51,483 nucleotides of DNA from Reyranella sp. (lineage in GTDB: Bacteria; Pseudomonadota; Alphaproteobacteria; Reyranellales; Reyranellaceae), in NCBI GenBank assembly GCA_029946105.1, contig JAQSDW010000070.1, positions 1 to 51,483 on the forward strand. The letters run 5' to 3'. Positions within the stretch are counted from its first letter, which is position 1. The number at the start of each line of letters is the position of its first letter. The translations under genes were made by a program, and so were the position numbers. Below are positions 8,477 to 16,699 of this stretch, piece by piece. Below the pieces are notes generated by a model, which searched no databases, was not told where the DNA came from, and saw nothing but the letters and a program-made list of their open reading frames with translations.

Positions 8477-9442
8477 CTACTCCGGTTTGATTCCGAGCTT
8501 CTTGATCAGGGGCACCACGGCCTTGTCCTCGGCATCGAACATCGCCGCGACTTCCTGCGGCGTGGTCGGATAGGCCTCGGCCGTGAGGTCGGCGAAGCGT
8601 TTTACGACGGCCGGGTCCTTGAGGACCTTGACCATCGCTGCGTTGAGCTTGGCCACGACTTCAGGCGGCATCTTGGCCGGTCCGAACAGGCCGGTGAAGG
8701 TGCTGAAGGTGAAGGTCTCGAGGCCTTTCACGCCCGACTCCTTCATCGTCGGCACGTCGGGCAGCTCCGGCATGCGCTTGTCTGACGAAACGGCGATGGC
8801 GCGCATCTTGCCGCCCTTGATGTGGCCGATGGCGGCATTCACCTGGTCGACCTGCGCCTGCACCTGGCCCGCGATGACGTCGATGCTGGCCGCACCCGAG
8901 CCCTTGTAATGGATCAGTGTGTATTTCGTTCCGGTGGCCTCGCCGATCAGCTCGAGCGCCAAGTGGTTGGTGGTGCCGATGCCGGAATCGGCCACCGCGA
9001 ACTTGCCGTCGCGACCGAGCGCGATGAAGTCGGCCATGGTCTTGATCGGCGAATTCGGCGTCACCAGCAGGACGGCCGGCACGCGCTGAATGTGGCTGAT
9101 CGGCGTAAACGCCGTGCGCCAGTCGTAGGGCGCGTTGCCGTAGATGGCGGGCACCGCCACCAGCGAATTGGCCGAGACCAGCAGGGTGTAGCCGTCGGGT
9201 GCGGCGCGGGCCACGACATCGCTGCCGATCATGCCGCTGGCGCCGGCCTTGTTCTCGACCAGCACGGGAACGCCCAGCACGTCTTTCAGCTTGTCGGCGA
9301 TGATGCGCGAGGTGACGTCGATGTTCCCACCCGGCGCATAGGGCGCCATGATCCTGATCGGCTTGTCGGGATATTCGGCAAGTGCCTCGCCCGAGCCGAT
9401 CATGAGGCTCAAAAGGCCCGCAAGTATTGCAATTCCACGCAT
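8477..9442 (-). CDS. TTT-family (Bug) periplasmic solute-binding protein
   Basis: Periplasmic receptor of the tripartite tricarboxylate transporter type, 321 residues. A signal peptide ends near AEA/YPDKP (residue about 24), followed by the Bug hallmarks YPDKPIRIMAPYAPGGNIDV, VLVENKAGASGMIGSDVVA, PDGYTLL and the second-lobe GxQVQAQVDQV region. An AGGAGGAAC ribosome site precedes the ATG. No membrane components are next to it: the upstream neighbours are TRAP permeases of an unrelated class. It is thus an orphan receptor that may borrow TctAB permeases from elsewhere, as is common where this family has expanded. Confidence 0.92.
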   Translation of the reverse strand: MRGIAILAGLLSLMIGSGEALAEYPDKPIRIMAPYAPGGNIDVTSRIIADKLKDVLGVPVLVENKAGASGMIGSDVVARAAPDGYTLLVSANSLVAVPAIYGNAPYDWRTAFTPISHIQRVPAVLLVTPNSPIKTMADFIALGRDGKFAVADSGIGTTNHLALELIGEATGTKYTLIHYKGSGAASIDVIAGQVQAQVDQVNAAIGHIKGGKMRAIAVSSDKRMPELPDVPTMKESGVKGLETFTFSTFTGLFGPAKMPPEVVAKLNAAMVKVLKDPAVVKRFADLTAEAYPTTPQEVAAMFDAEDKAVVPLIKKLGIKPE

Positions 9443-9474
9443 GGGACTAGGTTCCTCCTGATTTCTTTGTCGCG

Positions 9475-9503
9475 AGCCTAGAAGAACGCCCGTTGCGGCG
9501 CAA
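9475..9503 (-). promoter_or_regulatory. candidate sigma-70 promoter for the Bug receptor gene
   Basis: On the minus strand TTGCGC (-35) and TAGGCT (-10) are separated by 17 bases, about 33 bases before the ATG. Read by eye only; the TRAP operon upstream could also read through. Confidence 0.35.
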
Positions 9504-9562
9504 AGACTCGATTGTGCGATGGTTTCGACAGAAGAACGTGATCTGCGCGGGCAGCGCTCGAT

Positions 9563-10855
9563 CTATCCGCGACCCATTACCCAGTTCGGCAATCCGAGGG
9601 CGACTTCCGGGAAGACCATGAGCAGCAGGATCAGCGCGAGCATCGCTGCCACGAAAGGCAATGCCCCCCTGATCACGTCGGCGATGGCGCCTGTGGTGCG
9701 CAGGCTTTGCACGACATAGAGGTTGAGACCGACGGGCGGCGTCACCAGTGCCGCCTCGATCAGAATGGTCAGCACGATTCCCCACCAGATGGGATCCCAA
9801 CCGAGGCCGACCACGATCGGGAACACGAACGGGGTGGTGAGGATCATCATCGAGATCGTTTCCATGAAGCAGCCGAGGATCAGATAGAACACGATCAGCA
9901 GCAGCATGGTGCCGAACTTGCCGAGCCCGAGTGAAGTGATGGCCTTGGCCACACCGTCGGTGACGCCGATATTGGCCAGCACGAAATTCAGGAACTGCGC
10001 GGCGATGATGATCAGCATGATCATCGCCGTCGTGCGCATCGTTCCCTCGAATACCGCCTTGATCATCGACCAGGAGAGCGCGCGCTCCCATGCCGCCAGC
10101 AGGAGTGCTGCGAAGACACCCATCGACGCCGCTTCCGTTGGGGTGGCCCAGCCGGCGTAGATCGAACCGACAACGACGGCGAAGATGAACAGCGGCGCGA
10201 TGAGGTCCTTCAGGGTCCGCAGCCGATCGCCCCAACTGCTTTTCACTGGTGTCCCGCCCTTCGAGGGCGTCAGGAGACAGTAGCCGAGGACGATCGCCAT
10301 GAAGAAGGCCGTGAGCAGCAGGCCGGGAATCATCCCGGCCAGATAGAGACGAGGGACCGAGGTCTGGGTCAACAGTCCGTAGAGGATGAAGTTGATGGAC
10401 GGCGGAATCAGGATGCCGAGCGTGCCGCCGGCCGCCAGCGTTCCCAGGAAGAGCGACTCGTCATAGCCGCGGATTTTCACCTGCGGCAGGGCGACGACGC
10501 CGACAGTGGCCGCCGTGGCCACACTGGAGCCCGAGGTTGCCGCGAACATGGCGCAGGTACCGATGTTCGCATGCATCAGGCCACCCGGCAGCCAGGAAAG
10601 CCAGGTTGCGATCGCGGCATAGACGCGATGGGCGATCCCGGACCGCAGCAGGATCTCGCCCAGCATCACGAACATCGGAATGGCGATCAGGATATATTCC
10701 GAACTCGCGTTCCAGACGATATCGCCCATCGCCAGGTAGAGCGGGATGGACGAGAAGAACTGGTTGAGCGCCAGGCCGAGCACGCCCATGACGGCCGCCA
10801 CTGGTACACTGAGTGCAAGAAGTGCGACGAGAAGAATCAGGGCTGTTCCGAGCAT
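9563..10855 (-). CDS. dctM: TRAP transporter large permease (DctM type)
   Basis: Large membrane subunit of a TRAP transporter, 430 residues with about 12 hydrophobic spans. It carries out sodium- or proton-driven uptake of a solute delivered by the DctP receptor. Typical blocks: IPLYLAMGDIVWNASSEYIL, IAIPMFVMLGEILLRSGI, CAMFAATSGSSVATAATVG (conserved Ser/Thr loop), GTLGILIPPSINFILYGLLT and the second-repeat TPPVGLNLYVVQ. The start lies 2 bases after the dctQ stop. Last gene of the dctP-dctQ-dctM transcript. Confidence 0.94.
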   Translation of the reverse strand: MLGTALILLVALLALSVPVAAVMGVLGLALNQFFSSIPLYLAMGDIVWNASSEYILIAIPMFVMLGEILLRSGIAHRVYAAIATWLSWLPGGLMHANIGTCAMFAATSGSSVATAATVGVVALPQVKIRGYDESLFLGTLAAGGTLGILIPPSINFILYGLLTQTSVPRLYLAGMIPGLLLTAFFMAIVLGYCLLTPSKGGTPVKSSWGDRLRTLKDLIAPLFIFAVVVGSIYAGWATPTEAASMGVFAALLLAAWERALSWSMIKAVFEGTMRTTAMIMLIIIAAQFLNFVLANIGVTDGVAKAITSLGLGKFGTMLLLIVFYLILGCFMETISMMILTTPFVFPIVVGLGWDPIWWGIVLTILIEAALVTPPVGLNLYVVQSLRTTGAIADVIRGALPFVAAMLALILLLMVFPEVALGLPNWVMGRG

Positions 10856-10857
10856 GT

Positions 10858-11457
10858 CTATCGCTTCTCCCCGGAGGTCGGAGTCCCGATGCCGAGGGAG
10901 CCCAGTTCGCCCTTCACTTCTTCGTCCTGCGACGGCACGCCGATGGTCCCCGAGACGGTGGCGAGGTCGCCGCGCACCAGTGCCTGGACGCTACGCAAGA
11001 ATGCCAGCACGGTAACGACCAGGAAGAGGACGAAGCCCGCGAACCAGGGTGCCTGCGGCCAGGCCAGCGGAACGCGCAGCGGCGTGTTCGACCGGTTCGC
11101 GCCGGCCAGGTTATCGAAGAATATTTCCCCGGCGCGATCGACGATGGCCAGGACGAGGATCGCGAGGCCCGCGATCGCGACGAGGTCCAACGCCGCCTTT
11201 CCCCGGGCGCCGAGATTGCCGTAGACGACGTCGATGCGAACGTGCCCGCGCGTCACCATCACATGAGCCAACGACCACGAAGTCCCAATGGCAAAAAGAT
11301 AGGCCGCGATCTCGTCGGAGCCCGAGAAGGCAAAGGACAGCAGCTTGCGGCTGACCACTTCCACAGTCACGACGACGGCGGCCAGCAGGATCATGCTGCC
11401 GCCGGCCCACGCGCCCCAGAGGGCGGCGACCGATGCGCCGCGCCATAGACGTTCCAT
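10858..11457 (-). CDS. dctQ: TRAP transporter small permease (DctQ type)
   Basis: Small membrane subunit of the same TRAP transporter, 199 residues with four predicted spans (starting near ALWGAWAGGSMILLAAVVV) and the DctQ-type block VTVEVVSRKLLSFAFSGSDEIAAYLFAIG. An ATG at 11457 was chosen over an earlier in-frame start because the first hydrophobic span follows it directly and the added upstream residues overlap the 3' end of dctP and look like shadow sequence. The charged tail of about 45 residues after the last span is longer than usual. Confidence 0.9.
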   Translation of the reverse strand: MERLWRGASVAALWGAWAGGSMILLAAVVVTVEVVSRKLLSFAFSGSDEIAAYLFAIGTSWSLAHVMVTRGHVRIDVVYGNLGARGKAALDLVAIAGLAILVLAIVDRAGEIFFDNLAGANRSNTPLRVPLAWPQAPWFAGFVLFLVVTVLAFLRSVQALVRGDLATVSGTIGVPSQDEEVKGELGSLGIGTPTSGEKR

Positions 11458-11506
11458 GTTCGCTTCCCGAGGTCCGCTTCCCGAGAGGCCGAGGCCCCTG
11501 TGCCGC

Positions 11507-12571
11507 TCAGTTGGCCTTGGCCGAAAGGCCGTAGCGCTTGCCAACCGTCTCGGTCCACTTGGCGGCGCATTCGGCGCCACACCGCTTGGCCCACTCCGGC
11601 AAGACGACCTCGTTGAGCGCCTTCTTGACGGCGGCGCGATCGGCCTCCGAGGGCATCACGAGCTTTAGCTTCGCCGGCGGGCCGACGGAGCACGGGCCGT
11701 TGCCGGTGTTGCAGGCGATGCCTTCCTTCGTGTCCGCCTCGACGCTTGCCCAGGCGGCTTCTTCGAGCTTCTTGAACTCCTTGGTCATGAATTCCTGGGT
11801 CGGCTTGGAAAGCTTGTTCCAGCTGTTGAGATTGATGGCCACGAAGCCCGCTGTGTAACCCAGCGACACGTCGACAACGGACTTCACCACCTCGGGCCAC
11901 TTTGCCTGGTATCCCGGCAGCGTGCCGGTGATGCCGCAGTCGACCACGCCCTTTTCGAGCGCCGGCACCACCTCACCGAAGGGAATGGTCACCGCGGAGC
12001 CGCCCAGAGCCTTGACCAGGTCGGATTGGGAAACGCCCTGCACGCGCACCTTCTTGCCCTTGAGGTCGGCCAGGCTGGAGATCTCGTCGCGGCAGAAGAA
12101 CACTTGCTGCGGGAAAGCAAACGTCGACACGATCTGCGAGCCGAACTTGTCCCGCATGGTCTTCTGCATCTCGGGCATCCAGGCGTTCAGGATTTCGCGC
12201 TGTTGCGCGACACTGGTCGCCACGCCCGACAGATCCGACGCCTCGAACACGGCGGCGCCATCGTCGACGTAGATCGGAAGTGCGTGCGCCACGTCGTAGA
12301 CGCCGGTCTTCAGCAGCCGGAGCACCTCGGTGCCCTTGAGGTTCAATTCGGTGATCGACTTGATGTTGCCGGTCAGTTTGCCGCCCGAGTCCGCCCCGAG
12401 CTGCTCGCTCCAGAACGGTGCCTCAACCTTCTTGAAGATATTGAGGAAGTTCCACGTGCCGATCACGTTGAACTTTTTCGTGTCGAGCCCGGCCGGCGCC
12501 TGGGCTGCCGCAATGCCGCTGCCGCCAACAACGAATGCCGCCGTCATTCCGAGAATCGCCTTGAACTTCAT
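11507..12571 (-). CDS. dctP: TRAP transporter periplasmic receptor (DctP type)
   Basis: Extracytoplasmic solute receptor, 354 residues, with a signal peptide of about 23 residues (MKFKAILGMTAAFVVGG ending at AQA). DctP-family features include the repeated WNxLNIFKK start, the central helix region LADLKGKKVRVQGVSQSDLVKALG, and VPALEKGVVDCGITGTLPGYQAKW, which aligns to the carboxylate-binding region with its conserved Arg (KVRV). The extra Cys pairs near the C-terminus (CNTGNGPC, CGAEC) could form disulfides in the periplasm. A GGGAGG ribosome site precedes the ATG. First gene of the TRAP operon. Substrate unknown, probably an organic acid. Confidence 0.92.
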   Translation of the reverse strand: MKFKAILGMTAAFVVGGSGIAAAQAPAGLDTKKFNVIGTWNFLNIFKKVEAPFWSEQLGADSGGKLTGNIKSITELNLKGTEVLRLLKTGVYDVAHALPIYVDDGAAVFEASDLSGVATSVAQQREILNAWMPEMQKTMRDKFGSQIVSTFAFPQQVFFCRDEISSLADLKGKKVRVQGVSQSDLVKALGGSAVTIPFGEVVPALEKGVVDCGITGTLPGYQAKWPEVVKSVVDVSLGYTAGFVAINLNSWNKLSKPTQEFMTKEFKKLEEAAWASVEADTKEGIACNTGNGPCSVGPPAKLKLVMPSEADRAAVKKALNEVVLPEWAKRCGAECAAKWTETVGKRYGLSAKAN

Positions 12572-12715
12572 TTGTGCCTCCCCTTTTCATTCTCGTCCCT
12601 GGTGCCCGGACGACATTTTTTTAAGAGCGTGAACGCTAGCATTCTGCCGTGGTCCGGGGAAGCCGGCGGCGGCAAAGGCCCGCCCGCCGCTCTGGCTGCC
12701 CAGGCTCGCCTTCGA

Positions 12716-13078
12716 TTAGCGTCCGCCCAGCGCGCAGAGGAGATCGGCCCGCAGCTTCGCGTCGCGGACGGGCGGGCTGCCCATCCAGCCACCGGGGTAC
12801 ATCGCCTCGGTATCGGCGAGGAAGAGATCGATCCGCTCGCGCGTCCAGACATCGCCCTTGGCCCGCGCCGCCCGCAGCGCCGGCGAATAATCGAACGCCG
12901 GATCGCCGGCAACCGGACGGCCGATCACACCGGCGAGCTGCGGCCCAGGCTTGATGCCGGCGTCCTTGGTGAGTGCATGGCAGGCCTGGCAGGGTTCGAA
13001 CGCCTGCCGGTCGCACGGCTGGGCGTGCGCGCTGCCCGCTGCGGCCACGAATGCAGCCACCGCTATCCAGAACCGCAT
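12716..13078 (-). CDS. small periplasmic c-type cytochrome
   Basis: A 120-residue exported cytochrome c. A signal peptide of about 19 residues (MRFWIAVAAFVAAAGSAHA) is followed by one haem motif CQACH (30-34), a proline-rich turn GIKPGPQLAGVIGRPV, and a GGWMG methionine near residue 99 as the likely distal ligand. This is the layout of small class I cytochromes similar to cytochrome c2/c550. It starts 4 bases after the stop of the beta-propeller gene, so the two are coexpressed. Its likely job is to accept or deliver electrons in the periplasm. The partner enzyme is not evident. Confidence 0.88.
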   Translation of the reverse strand: MRFWIAVAAFVAAAGSAHAQPCDRQAFEPCQACHALTKDAGIKPGPQLAGVIGRPVAGDPAFDYSPALRAARAKGDVWTRERIDLFLADTEAMYPGGWMGSPPVRDAKLRADLLCALGGR

Positions 13079-13082
13079 CCGC

Positions 13083-14087
13083 TCAGGCTTGCGGCTTGTC
13101 GATGGCGACGATGCGGTTGGTCCCCGATTCACCGCCCCAGGCCTCGCCCGGCCGGCCGGCCATCTGGCGTATGTTGGCGCCCGACTTGTCCGCCGGGAAG
13201 GAGACGAAAGTCTCGGTCTTCGGATCGAAGCGCACGATGGCGTTGGCCGCGAAGTCGGTGAGCCAGACGGCATCGCGGTCGTCGACATAGACCGAGTAGC
13301 AGCGCGGCTTGTCGCCCGGCAGCTTCCACTTCTTCCAGCTGGCGTCCTTCGGGTCGTGCATGGAGACATTGCCGCTGTTCCATTCGCTGATCCACAGGCG
13401 CCCCAGCGAATCGGACCAGACGCGACGGGCGCCCTGCTGCGGCGTCGGCGGCTCGACGATGCGCGGCGTGCCCGAGGCCAGATCGAGCTGGGCGAGATAG
13501 TTGCCGGCGAGCGACACGTACCAGACCGTGCCCTGCGGCGTGAGCGCGATGCCATAGGGGCCATAGCCGCGCGGGGCGTCCCACACCTGCATCTTCTCGG
13601 TCTTGGGCTCGAAGCGGCCGATGATGCCGTTCTGGCCCGTGAACCACAGCGTGCCGGCCTTGTCGAACACCAGCGTATTGAGATTACCGTTGGGCTTGTC
13701 GGCCGGCAGCTTCCAGAGCTGCACACGATGATCCTTCGCATCGACGCGGGCGATCGCGTTCTGGCCACCCTCGGTCACCCAGGCTGCGCCATCGGGCCCG
13801 ACCACGACGCCGTGAGGGGCGGCACCCGGGCCGAGGTTGATCACCTTCAGGCCACCGTCGCGCGGATCGAGCAGGTTGAGCGTGCCGTCGCGCTGGCCGT
13901 TGAACCACACCGTGCCGTCGGCATTGCAGGCGACGTCGCGCGATCCCGACCCCGGCCGGACGACGAAGGTGCGGATGCGGTAGCCGTTCTGCTCGCGGGT
14001 TTCCACCGCGGCGCGGGCGGGCTGCGTGATCAGCGCCGGGGCAGCGAGCGCCCCGGCGGACAGGGCGAGCAGATGGCGGCGGCGCAT
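13083..14087 (-). CDS. Tat-exported beta-propeller protein (Vgb/streptogramin-lyase-like)
   Basis: A 334-residue protein with a twin-arginine type leader (MRRRHLLALSAGALAAP, cut near ARA at 26) and about seven repeated blades of the virginiamycin-B-lyase/NHL kind, each with a GxxW(F/V) core such as DGTVWFNGQ, DGAAWVTEGG, AGTLWFTGQ, QGTVWYVS, LGRLWISEW and DAVWLTDF. The position expected for lyase catalytic residues reads WGGESGTNRI, so lyase activity is not assured. A GAGAGGAGG ribosome site precedes the ATG. The cytochrome gene follows at 4 bases, which points to a periplasmic redox or binding role rather than antibiotic resistance (inference). Confidence 0.82.
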   Translation of the reverse strand: MRRRHLLALSAGALAAPALITQPARAAVETREQNGYRIRTFVVRPGSGSRDVACNADGTVWFNGQRDGTLNLLDPRDGGLKVINLGPGAAPHGVVVGPDGAAWVTEGGQNAIARVDAKDHRVQLWKLPADKPNGNLNTLVFDKAGTLWFTGQNGIIGRFEPKTEKMQVWDAPRGYGPYGIALTPQGTVWYVSLAGNYLAQLDLASGTPRIVEPPTPQQGARRVWSDSLGRLWISEWNSGNVSMHDPKDASWKKWKLPGDKPRCYSVYVDDRDAVWLTDFAANAIVRFDPKTETFVSFPADKSGANIRQMAGRPGEAWGGESGTNRIVAIDKPQA

Positions 14088-14167
14088 GCGAGCCTCCTCT
14101 CAAGGGGAATGTCGAAGTTTGCGCCCCTGCCGCCGGGACGATCAACGAAAAAGGGATAACGTGATCG

Positions 14168-15604
14168 TTACAGCGCCGGCGGCCGGTGCTGCGCCCACGG
14201 CCGCGCCCGCTCCAGAAGCGCGCCGAGCCGCAGTACGTCGGTTTCGGCACCCCATTTGCCCACGATCTGGACCGAGGTCGGCAGGCCATCGACGCCGAAG
14301 CCCGAGGGCAGCGCCAGCGCCGGATGGCCGGTGAGGTTGAAAGGATACTGGTAGGAGGTCCAGCCCTGGCGGGTGATGCCGCACTTCACGCCGTCGATCA
14401 CGACCTCGTCGTTGGCCGCGTCGTGGGTGACATCGAGCGCGGTGCGGGAATTGGTCGGCGTCAGCAGGAAGTCATAGCGCTCGAACAGCGACTGGATCTT
14501 GCGGAACAGCACGGTGCGCGCGAACTGGGCGTTGCGGAAGTCGGCCAGTGTAAACTTGGCGCCGCGTTCCATGAAGGCGAGCGTCACCGGGTCCATCTGG
14601 TTCTGCCATTTCGGCAGGTATTGCGCGCAGGTGACCGCAAAGCCCGCCTGGTAGAGTACGCGGCCCTCATATTCTATCCAGTCGATCCTCTCGGTGATCT
14701 CTTCGACCGCAGCACCCATCTCTTCCCACGCAGCGAGACTCGCGCGCGTGTTGGCGCGGACATCGGGGGCGATGCGCGGATTGGCGCAGAGCTCGATATA
14801 GCCGATGCGCACGCCCGACAGATCCTCACCCGAGAGCTTGGGCGAGAGTGGCCGCGGTGGCGCAGCGCCCAGCGCCCACGGATCCTTCTCGGTCGGGCCG
14901 ATCAGCGTCGAGTGCATGACTGCGGCGTCGGTGATGGTGCGCGCAAGCGGGCCGGCAAAGATGTTGTTGCCGTAGGCGTCGCGCGCCGTGTCGTAGGGCA
15001 CGATGCCGAGCGTCGCCTTGAGGCCGACCAGGCCAGAGCACGAGGCCGGACCGCGCGTCGAGCCCGCGCCGTCGGTAGCAAGCGACAGCGGTCCCAGTCC
15101 AGCGGCCACGGCCGAGGCGCCGCCACCGCTCGAACCACCCGGCGTGCGCTCGAGGTTCCAAGGATTGCGCGTCGTGCCAAAGGACGGTCCGTCGGTCAAA
15201 CCCTTGACGCCGAACTCGGGCGAGTTCGCCTTGCCAATGATGATGGCGCCGGACTTGCGCAGGCGCTCCACGAGAACATCGTCGGTCGCTGCGGGCGGAT
15301 TGTCAGCGAAGATCGCTGACCCATGCCGCGTCGGCACGCCTTTGACGTCGAGCAGGTCCTTGATGCTGACCGGCACGCCGTGCAGCGGCCCCAGCGGCTT
15401 GCCTTCCATCACTGCCTGCTCGGCGACCTTGGCGTCGCGCCGCGCGGCATCGGTCATTACCTCGCGGAAGCAGTTGAGCCGGGGATTGGCGCGCTCGATC
15501 ACCTTAAGAACGGTATCGGTATACTCGACAGGCGAAAGCTTGCGCGAGCGGATGAGGGCGGCGGCCTTTACGGCCGGTGTGAAGAGCAGATCTGTGTCGG
15601 TCAT
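14168..15604 (-). CDS. amidase (amidase signature family)
   Basis: Amidase signature hydrolase of 478 residues, cytosolic. The Ser-cisSer-Lys triad region is present: the Lys in VPVSIKDLLDVKGV near residue 83 and the Gly/Ser-rich stretch GGSSGGGASAVAAGLGPLSL with DGAGSTRGPASCSGLVG behind it. The ATG at 15604 gives MTDTDLLFTPAVKAAALI, a typical start for this family; longer starts would read through the REP-like palindrome upstream. Related enzymes act on aryl or aliphatic amides, and the substrate cannot be named. It is transcribed toward the beta-propeller gene with an 80-base gap, and may be a separate unit. Confidence 0.92.
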   Translation of the reverse strand: MTDTDLLFTPAVKAAALIRSRKLSPVEYTDTVLKVIERANPRLNCFREVMTDAARRDAKVAEQAVMEGKPLGPLHGVPVSIKDLLDVKGVPTRHGSAIFADNPPAATDDVLVERLRKSGAIIIGKANSPEFGVKGLTDGPSFGTTRNPWNLERTPGGSSGGGASAVAAGLGPLSLATDGAGSTRGPASCSGLVGLKATLGIVPYDTARDAYGNNIFAGPLARTITDAAVMHSTLIGPTEKDPWALGAAPPRPLSPKLSGEDLSGVRIGYIELCANPRIAPDVRANTRASLAAWEEMGAAVEEITERIDWIEYEGRVLYQAGFAVTCAQYLPKWQNQMDPVTLAFMERGAKFTLADFRNAQFARTVLFRKIQSLFERYDFLLTPTNSRTALDVTHDAANDEVVIDGVKCGITRQGWTSYQYPFNLTGHPALALPSGFGVDGLPTSVQIVGKWGAETDVLRLGALLERARPWAQHRPPAL

Positions 15605-15623
15605 GACCGGCACTATAATCATA

Positions 15624-15683
15624 GGAGCGCGCCACTCCAGTGGCGCTCGAGCTATCCGAGCGCGACGGGAGTCGCGCGCTCCC
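15624..15683. repeat. REP-like pair of inverted hairpins
   Basis: Two hairpins in opposite orientation between divergent genes. Left: GCGCCACT (15629-15636), loop CC, AGTGGCGC (15639-15646). Right: GCGCGAC (15660-15666), loop GGGA, GTCGCGC (15671-15677). The two units, with flanking GGAGC arms, are reverse complements of each other at about 25 of 29 positions. Differences in the stem are compensatory (C-G in one, G-C in the other), so pairing is kept. This is the layout of repetitive extragenic palindromes in pairs. Confidence 0.75.
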
Positions 15684-15725
15684 ATGAGTCGACATCGCTC
15701 CATCGCTGCGCTACGCCCGCATCAG

Positions 15726-16481
15726 ATGTTCTCCCTACCCATCCTGGCGGCGCTGGCGGTCGTTGCCGTCGTGACCTCCTTCGTTTCCGGCATCTTCGGC
15801 ATGGCAGGCGGCATGCTGCTGATCGGCTTCCTGCTGGTCCTGCTGCCGGTGCCGGTCGCCATGGTGTTCCATGGCGTGATCCAGATCGCGGCCAACGGCT
15901 GGCGTGCCTGGCTGTGGCGGCATCACGTGAAATGGAGCGTCGTGCTGCAGTTCGGCGCGGGCGCCGCGGCCTCGCTGGTCGTGTTCTCGTTTCTCGATTT
16001 CGTGCCCGACAAGGCGCTGGTACTGATGGCCGTGGGCGTCACGCCCTTCATCGCCCTGTCGTTGCCGCGGCGGATCGCGCCCAACATCGAGGCGCCGGGC
16101 CAGGCTTTCATGGCCGGTGTCATAGGTGGCGCCATCCAGCTCGTGTCGGGCGTCACCGGGCCGCTGCTCGACATTTTCTACGTTCGCACCGGCATGACCC
16201 GGCAGGTCAATGTCGCCACCAAGGCGGCCGCCCAGGTATTGGGCCATCTCACCAAGGTGGTCTATTTCGGCGCGCTGATCGACAACCCGGCCGGGCGCGA
16301 CCTCGAACAGTGGCTGGTGATGGCCTACGCTGCCGCCTTCGCCGTTTTCGGCACCACGCTGTCGCGCCGGTTCCTCGACCGCATGTCGGACAAGCAGTTC
16401 TATCACTGGACCCGGCGGGTCATCCTGGCGCTGGGCGCGGTCTATATCGCGCAGGGAGTCTGGCGCATGGTGCACGCATGA
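15726..16481 (+). CDS. TauE/SafE-family membrane exporter
   Basis: Integral membrane protein of the TauE/SafE family (sulfite, sulfoacetate or other anion export), 251 residues with seven or eight hydrophobic spans. The family repeat appears as VTSFVSGIFGMAGGMLLIG near 17-35 and again as GAIQLVSGVTGPLLDIFYV near 137-155. The ATG at 15726 was chosen because the first span follows at once. An in-frame ATG at 15684 lies at the edge of the REP-like hairpins and adds a non-hydrophobic stretch. The stop overlaps the next gene in an ATGA junction. Substrate unknown. Confidence 0.87.
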   Translation: MFSLPILAALAVVAVVTSFVSGIFGMAGGMLLIGFLLVLLPVPVAMVFHGVIQIAANGWRAWLWRHHVKWSVVLQFGAGAAASLVVFSFLDFVPDKALVLMAVGVTPFIALSLPRRIAPNIEAPGQAFMAGVIGGAIQLVSGVTGPLLDIFYVRTGMTRQVNVATKAAAQVLGHLTKVVYFGALIDNPAGRDLEQWLVMAYAAAFAVFGTTLSRRFLDRMSDKQFYHWTRRVILALGAVYIAQGVWRMVHA

Positions 16482-16699
16482 CGGACGTGAAGGCGCCCAA
16501 CGTAAAGGCGGAAGTGCGGGCGCTGCTCGATCGCCTGCCCGACGATTGCACTTTCGCCGACGTGCAGCGTGGCATCGCCGTGCTGATGTGGCCCAAGCAG
16601 GGTGATGGCTCGCTGGCGCCACCGCAGCGGCTCGAACCGGAAGAAGTGAAGCGCCGCCTGCGCGAGTGGCTCAAATCGGAATCGGAGAAGGACAAATGA
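16478..16699 (+). CDS. 73-residue hypothetical protein, antitoxin-like fold signature
   Basis: Small soluble, charged protein. It has the pattern VRALLDRLPDDCTFADVQ near 13-30, then RLEPEEVKRRLREWLKSE near the C-terminus, which resembles short LPDD-type helix-strand proteins often listed as ParD-like or addiction-module-like. No toxin gene is beside it. Both junctions are ATGA overlaps, with the TauE gene before and the crotonase gene after, which is strong evidence that it is a real translated gene. Its function is unknown. It may be a small regulator or adaptor of one of its two neighbours (inference). Confidence 0.75.
   Translation: MTDVKAPNVKAEVRALLDRLPDDCTFADVQRGIAVLMWPKQGDGSLAPPQRLEPEEVKRRLREWLKSESEKDK

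Noticed and set aside
12572-12715. G/C-rich hairpin around 12664-12690 as terminator of the propeller-cytochrome operon
   Set aside because: Stem is short and irregular with no T run; it may still act, but I cannot support it.
15684-15728. Earlier ATG at 15684 for the TauE/SafE gene
   Set aside because: It sits at the edge of the REP-like hairpin, has no ribosome site and adds non-hydrophobic residues before the first membrane span.
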